Source of the DNA: Xanthomonas arboricola | GTDB taxonomy: Bacteria > Pseudomonadota > Gammaproteobacteria > Xanthomonadales > Xanthomonadaceae | Assembly (NCBI RefSeq): GCF_003353015.1 | Contig: NZ_QREM01000001.1 | Location: 377,720-414,518 of the forward strand | Direction: 5' to 3' | Length of the DNA stretch: 36,799 bases | Shown here: positions 32,906 through 36,799 of the stretch, piece by piece | How the letters are laid out: each line of letters starts with the position of its first letter | Position numbering within the stretch: the stretch's first letter is position 1 | The notes under the pieces: model-generated | Seen by the model: the letters and a program-made list of their open reading frames with translations, nothing else | The model's database searches: none | Told to the model about the DNA's origin: nothing | Translations under genes and position numbers: made by a program

Positions 32906-33451
32906 TCAGGGCTGGGTCTGCGTTTGCTTGCGTGATGGCGTCTGCGTCTTGCGCCTGGGCCAGGTGTCGTAGCTGTAGACGAACTGTTTCTGGTCGGCGC
33001 CCACGGTGGGATCGCAGTGCCAGGAACTGGCGACGCTGCCGGGTTCCAGCACGCCGTCGACCTCGCGCACGGACTGCGCTTCGAAGGCGCAGATCGGCCC
33101 GTACAGCTTGATGTCGCGGTCCGGCGCCGAGGTGGGGTGGGCATGTTGCACGAGCACGATGTCGCTGCCGTTGAAATGATGCACCTGGGCGCCGTGCTCG
33201 CGATCGATACTGAAGTAGCACGGTGCGCCGATGCCCAGTGGCAGGACCTCTTCATCGCGCAGCAGCGCGCACCTGCCGGCGTGTTCGCCCAGGCGAATCG
33301 TGCGCCCGGCCAGGATGGCGGTGGTTACCGGATGGCGGGTGGTGACTTCGGACATGGGGTGCGGCGGTTGCGGCGCCGTCTGCGCGTGCGCCGGTACGCC
33401 GGCCATCACCGACAGTGCGGTCAACGACCAGGTTGCAACGTGGATGCGCAT
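32906..33451 (-). CDS. Hypothetical exported protein
   Basis: A 181-residue protein from ATG 33451 with a signal peptide (WSLTALSVMAGVPAHAQ). The mature part includes AGRTIRLGEHAGRCALLRDE, GAPCYFSIDREHGAQVHHFN and YGPICAFEAQSVREVDGVLE, with four Cys residues that could form two disulfides. It ends in a basic Gln/Thr-rich tail. It looks like a small secreted or periplasmic protein of Xanthomonas. I do not know the family or role. The longer frame upstream (to 34015) overlaps the methyltransferase gene and is not supported. Confidence 0.72.
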   Translation of the reverse strand: MRIHVATWSLTALSVMAGVPAHAQTAPQPPHPMSEVTTRHPVTTAILAGRTIRLGEHAGRCALLRDEEVLPLGIGAPCYFSIDREHGAQVHHFNGSDIVLVQHAHPTSAPDRDIKLYGPICAFEAQSVREVDGVLEPGSVASSWHCDPTVGADQKQFVYSYDTWPRRKTQTPSRKQTQTQP

Positions 33452-33648
33452 GTAACGTCCTTGTCGTGGGCGGTGCAGTATCGCAGATCGGTTTGCCGCC
33501 CAGACGTGGGCGACAGACCCGATGCGCTCCGTGCTCTGCATACGGGGAGCCGATGCGTGGCGCGGCATCGGCCTGCAGCAATGCGGTAGGCGCGCAGCAT
33601 CGCCCTGCAGCTGGCCGCGCGTTTCCGCTTGCCGCACGCGTCGTGCAG

Positions 33649-34530
33649 TCAGCGCCGCGCCGGCAAAGTGGCCAGCACGCCATCCAGCGCCAGTTGCGTG
33701 CTGAAGCCGGCCTTGCTCAGGCGTTTGCTCACTTCGTTGGGCACATCGCGCCCGCTGGTGAGCCGGTTGGGTGCCCCGGTGTAGTGGAACAGGCGCCCGC
33801 CACGCCGCAATACCCGCGCCAGCTGGTCGTAGAACTGCTGCGAATACAGCTCGCCGGCAATGCCGAAGCGTGGCGGGTCGTGCAGGATCGCATCGACCGC
33901 ATCGTCCGCCAGCGTGGTGATGTGGTGCGAGATATCGGCATGGGCCAGCTGCAGACGTCCGCCGTGGGCGGCATCGTCCGGATCCGGCGACCAGGGATTG
34001 AGCGTGCGCAGCCACAACACGTCGGCATTCTTCTCGAACGACTGCAGCTGCGCCACCCCGGCCTCCAGGCAGCAGGCGGCGAAGTAGCCCAGCCCGCCGC
34101 AGGTATCCAGCACGACCTTGCCGCGCGGGTCGACCAGCGCCACCTTGCGGCGCGCATCCTCGAACGGCGACAGCTGCGCCGAGGGCAGCATCTTGATGCC
34201 ATCGATCTCGAAGGTGGGCGCGCCCCAGTCGGTGGGAACGAGCTTGATCAGCGCGCCGCTGAACCGCGAGATCGGGGCGAAATCATCGCCGTCCCAGAAG
34301 TACAGCGTGCGCTGCTTGAACTTGCCCGGATATGGGTAGCCCCTGCCACGCCACTGCCAGGTCTGCGCATCCAGCTGGGCGGTACCGGTACTGCGGCCCA
34401 GGTCCAGCGAACCGGTCCATTGGGTCAGACCACTGCCGCGCGCGGCCAGCAGCGCCTGGGCATCGGAGGAAATGAGGAGTGGACCGGAGTAGTGGGGCAC
34501 GAGTCGCTGGTCCGGGTAGGCGCGGGTCAC
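33649..34530 (-). CDS. Class I SAM-dependent methyltransferase
   Basis: A 293-residue cytoplasmic protein. An N-terminal region of about 140 residues (YPDQRLVPHYSGPLLISSDA) precedes the methyltransferase fold. Motif I is KVVLDTCGGLGYFAACCLEA, motif II FEKNADVLWLR, and the later motif IV HDPPRFGIAG resembles the D/N-P-P-[FYW] of RNA and protein methyltransferases. RLHRGGRLFHYTG-like residues (VLRRGGRLFHYTG) form motif V/VI. The substrate is unknown. Homologues are often annotated as spermine/spermidine-synthase-like or rRNA-methyltransferase-like. It is divergent from the EamA transporter gene, with 270 bp between. Confidence 0.85.
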   Translation of the reverse strand: MTRAYPDQRLVPHYSGPLLISSDAQALLAARGSGLTQWTGSLDLGRSTGTAQLDAQTWQWRGRGYPYPGKFKQRTLYFWDGDDFAPISRFSGALIKLVPTDWGAPTFEIDGIKMLPSAQLSPFEDARRKVALVDPRGKVVLDTCGGLGYFAACCLEAGVAQLQSFEKNADVLWLRTLNPWSPDPDDAAHGGRLQLAHADISHHITTLADDAVDAILHDPPRFGIAGELYSQQFYDQLARVLRRGGRLFHYTGAPNRLTSGRDVPNEVSKRLSKAGFSTQLALDGVLATLPARR

Positions 34531-34800
34531 GCGCGGTGCTGGTACAAGGGAGGACTGGCATCGTAACCGACCTCATCGCGCATGGGCATCCAGTGCAGCG
34601 CCGGCATGTTGGCGGCACCGCGGCGGGCCGCCTGCCGCGACCCGCCGGCCGCGCCGCAGGCAACGGCGTGCCCATGGCGATGCATCGGCCGTCGCGCGCC
34701 GGGAGACGCGCGCCGATTCCTCTGGCGCACGCCGCACCGCATACTGCGCACTGCCCCATCGACATGGTGTCCGATTGGCGCCAACCGCGGAGGATCGGCA

Positions 34801-35676
34801 ATGCTGAAGGGTGTGTTGTTGGGGTTTGCCTGTTATGCGGCCTATTCGATCAGCGATGCGTTCGTGAAGCTGCTGGAAGGCACGCTGCCGGTTTACGAAG
34901 TGCTGTTTCTCGGCGCCTTGCTGATGCTGGTGGCGGTGCCATTCCTGAAGAAGCCGGACGACCGCTTGCGCGAACTGGTGATGGCCAGGCAACCCAGCCT
35001 GTGGCTGTTGCGTGCGCTTACCGGCGCCATCGGCAATCTGACCTCGGTGATTGCGTTCACCACCTTGCCGATGGCCGAGGCGTTCGCGCTGATCTTCCTG
35101 ATGCCGATCTTCGTCACCGTGCTGTCGGTGGTTTTTCTCAAGGAACAGGTGCACTGGCGGCGCTGGTCGGCGGTGATCGTGGGCTTCATCGGCGTGTTGA
35201 TCGTGCTGCGCCCGGGCTTTCGCCATCTCACCCATGGGCATGTGGCGGCGATCGTGTGCGGCCTGGTCGGTGCGATCTCGGTGATCACCCTACGCATGGC
35301 CGGCCACAGCGAGAAACGCCTGACCCTGTACGGTGCCGGGGTGATCGGTCCGTTGGTGATGGGCGGGATCATGATGCTGCCGAGCTTTGTCTGGCCCACG
35401 CTGTATCAGTGGGGGCTGTTGGCCGGCTATGGCCTGCTCGCCGGCCTGGCGGCGATCTGCATGATGTATGCCACGCGCATGGCGCCGGTGAGTGTGGTCG
35501 CGCCAACGCAATACAGCCAGATGCTGTGGGCGATCGCGTTCGGCTACCTGCTGTTCCACGACCACCTGGACTGGCCGATGGCGGTCGGCATCGCACTGAT
35601 CCTGGGCGCAGGGCTGTTCACGCTGATCCGCGAAGAGCAGGTGTCGCGGTGGTGGCGGCGCACCAAGATAGTTTGA
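34801..35676 (+). CDS. EamA-family (DMT superfamily) transporter
   Basis: A 291-residue inner-membrane protein with ten hydrophobic segments in two EamA repeats. The first starts LLGFACYAAYSISDAFVKLL and holds TTLPMAEAFALIFLMPIFVT then FLKEQVHWRRW; the second starts HVAAIVCGLVGAISVITLRM and holds RMAPVSVVAPTQYSQMLWAI then FHDHLDWPMAVG. These are the paired P-x-x-x-x-x-x-P / E-x-x-x-x-x-(W/Q) elements of drug/metabolite exporters. ATG 34801 follows an AGGATC site. The substrate is unknown. It converges with pheC. It is too far from the lasso locus (about 21 kb) to be counted as its exporter. Confidence 0.9.
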   Translation: MLKGVLLGFACYAAYSISDAFVKLLEGTLPVYEVLFLGALLMLVAVPFLKKPDDRLRELVMARQPSLWLLRALTGAIGNLTSVIAFTTLPMAEAFALIFLMPIFVTVLSVVFLKEQVHWRRWSAVIVGFIGVLIVLRPGFRHLTHGHVAAIVCGLVGAISVITLRMAGHSEKRLTLYGAGVIGPLVMGGIMMLPSFVWPTLYQWGLLAGYGLLAGLAAICMMYATRMAPVSVVAPTQYSQMLWAIAFGYLLFHDHLDWPMAVGIALILGAGLFTLIREEQVSRWWRRTKIV

Positions 35677-35695
35677 GGGCGGCGCTGTGCGCCGC

Positions 35696-35728
35696 GGGAA
35701 TGGGGAATGGGGAATGGGGAATGGGGAA
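35696..35728 (+). repeat. Tandem 7-bp repeat (TGGGGAA), arm one
   Basis: Five copies of the heptamer TGGGGAA (the first lacks its first two bases) run from 35696 to 35728, starting 19 bp after the EamA stop codon. They face an inverted block of the complementary heptamer at 35777-35804. Confidence 0.93.
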
Positions 35729-35776
35729 TCGGAGGAGCGCTCTATCGAAATGTCGCGATGCGCTTGATGCTGTTGC

Positions 35777-35804
35777 GATTCCCGATTCCCGATTCCCGAT
35801 TCCC
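35777..35804 (+). repeat. Tandem 7-bp repeat (GATTCCC), arm two
   Basis: Four exact copies of GATTCCC lie at 35777-35804, just before the pheC stop on the other strand. Read on the minus strand they are GGGAATC. They can pair with the block at 35696-35728 over most bases, with one mismatch per unit, making a long hairpin between two convergent genes. Such heptamer blocks are common between Xanthomonas genes. Confidence 0.93.
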
Positions 35805-35805
35805 G

Positions 35806-36606
35806 TCACGGCGCCGTCGTGGATTCCTTGCGCGGTGCGCGCCAGCTTTCGACGATGCGCGCGTACTCGCCGCTGGCCTTGCTCAGGTGCAGCCACTGAT
35901 CGACATAGGCTTTCCAGGCGTGGTCGTTGCGCGGTAGCAGGAAGGCCTTTTCGCCGTATTGCAGTGGCTGCTCGGGTGCGACTGCGCACAGGCCGGGCAG
36001 GCGTGCCTGCTGGTGGAGCGCTTCGGAGGCGTCGGTGATCATCACGTCCGCGCGCTGCGCCAGCAGCTCCTGGAAGATGGTGGTGTTGTCGGCGAACAGG
36101 CGCAGGGTCGCGCGCGGCAACTGGCGGCGTGCGAAGGCCTCGTTGGTGCCGCCGGGTGGTTCGATCACGCGCACCTCGGGTCGATTGAGTTGCGCAATGC
36201 TGCGGTAACGCGCCTGGTCGGCGCAGCGCACCAGTGGAATCTTGCCGTCCACGTCCAGCACCGTGCTGAAACCGGCCTGGCGCTGCCGTTGCAAGGTCAC
36301 CGAGATGCCGCCGACGGCGATGTCGCAGCGATCGGCGAGCAGGTCGGGCATCAACTGCGGCCAGCTGGTGCGGACGATGTCCACGCGTGCGTCCAGGCTG
36401 CCGGCCAACGAGTGCGCCAGGGCGATATCGCTGCCCTCGAACTGCCCGTCGGCGCGCAGCAGCGAGTAGGGGCGATAGTCGCCGGTGGTGCAGACCCGCA
36501 GCACGCCGGACTGCAGCACGGCATCCAGGCGCGAGGCAGGCGCGGGCTCGGCCGCATGGGCGATGCCGCAGCTCAGCAGCACTACAAGGCAGATGCGATG
36601 GCGCAT
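35806..36606 (-). CDS. pheC: Periplasmic cyclohexadienyl dehydratase
   Basis: A 266-residue protein from ATG 36606 with a signal peptide (RICLVVLLSCGIAHA). The fold is that of a periplasmic amino-acid-binding protein, but the sequence follows PheC of Pseudomonas aeruginosa closely, as I recall it: LDAVLQSGVLRVCTTGDYRP, RTSWPQLM, DIAVGGISVTLQRQRQAGFS, PPGGTNEAFAR, DNTTIFQELLAQRADVMITD and AEPEQPL-like (APEQPLQYGEKAFLLPRND) then YVDQWLHL. PheC dehydrates prephenate or arogenate to phenylpyruvate or phenylalanine in the periplasm. The alternative is a plain solute-binding protein, but no ABC transporter genes lie beside it. A heptamer repeat directly follows its stop. Confidence 0.85.
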   Translation of the reverse strand: MRHRICLVVLLSCGIAHAAEPAPASRLDAVLQSGVLRVCTTGDYRPYSLLRADGQFEGSDIALAHSLAGSLDARVDIVRTSWPQLMPDLLADRCDIAVGGISVTLQRQRQAGFSTVLDVDGKIPLVRCADQARYRSIAQLNRPEVRVIEPPGGTNEAFARRQLPRATLRLFADNTTIFQELLAQRADVMITDASEALHQQARLPGLCAVAPEQPLQYGEKAFLLPRNDHAWKAYVDQWLHLSKASGEYARIVESWRAPRKESTTAP

Positions 36607-36773
36607 GGCGTGGCCTCGAAGGGATGCGCCCATGATAGTCGCGGCCGGTGCGGCGTGGTCGGGCACGGCTCAAGCCACCAGATTGATGTCACGCGAAGAT
36701 GCCTATGCTTGCTTTCCATGGGAAGCGAAGACGCAGCGGCGCTTGCACGCAGTCTGCCCTCGGCGATAGACAT

Positions 36774-36799
36774 CATCCGCCATCCGCCATCCGCCATCC
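36774..36799 (+). repeat. Tandem 7-bp repeat (CGCCATC), running off the edge
   Basis: The last bases of the window read as CATC, then three copies of CGCCATC, the last followed by C at the edge. The length of the array cannot be known. It lies in the region upstream of pheC, with no gene recognised between 36607 and the edge. Confidence 0.8.

Noticed and set aside
34801-35676. EamA transporter as the lasso exporter
   Set aside because: It is about 21 kb away, outside the locus, and the family exports small metabolites.

Overview
The window is GC-rich chromosomal DNA from a gammaproteobacterium of the Xanthomonadaceae, most likely Xanthomonas. Three things point there: a protein ending in the XVIPCD signal of Xanthomonas type IV secretion effectors (about 727-2091), a lasso-peptide precursor closely resembling the Xanthomonas xanthomonins (12666-12806), and heptanucleotide tandem repeats of a kind frequent in Xanthomonas intergenic DNA. 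I cannot name the species from sequence reading alone.

Layout. (1) 1-3987 is an accessory island on the plus strand: the tail of a SymE-like toxin at the left edge, a small exported protein, a peptidoglycan-targeting X-T4SS effector candidate, and three more exported or lipoprotein ORFs that are candidate immunity proteins. (2) 4453-13691 is a complete lasso-peptide locus. On the plus strand it carries an ECF sigma factor, a very short FecR-like anti-sigma factor, a TonB-dependent receptor and an S9 peptidase that matches lasso-peptide isopeptidases. On the minus strand, reading toward it, lie a GntR-type regulator, a 46-codon precursor gene, a McjB-like protease fused to a leader-binding domain, and an asparagine-synthetase-like cyclase. 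The two arms converge and their stop codons overlap. (3) 13983-36606 looks like ordinary Xanthomonas chromosome: HSL esterase, SDR-like protein with a Cys4 site, glutathionyl-hydroquinone reductase, VOC protein, small membrane proteins, CPBP protease, Fes-like esterase lipoprotein, YiiX-like hydrolase, two more S9 peptidases, a DUF1615 lipoprotein, a TPR-GGDEF diguanylate cyclase, a methyltransferase, an EamA transporter and a periplasmic cyclohexadienyl dehydratase (pheC).

How the lasso locus should work (inference from known families): the B protein binds and removes the leader, and the C protein closes a Gly1-Glu7 ring to give a seven-residue-ring lasso peptide. The peptide leaves by an unknown route, because no ABC exporter gene is present. 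The receptor could bring it, or a complex of it, back into the periplasm, where the isopeptidase would open the ring. The sigma/anti-sigma pair probably controls the receptor-isopeptidase arm. However, both the periplasmic FecR domain and the signalling (STN) domain of the receptor are missing, so the switch cannot work like Fec/Pup systems. The most notable points are the precursor itself, which is too short for ordinary gene calling, the stripped-down signalling pair, a perfect 10-bp inverted repeat in the precursor leader region, an attenuator-like terminator just after the precursor, and a 7-bp tandem repeat directly upstream of the receptor gene.
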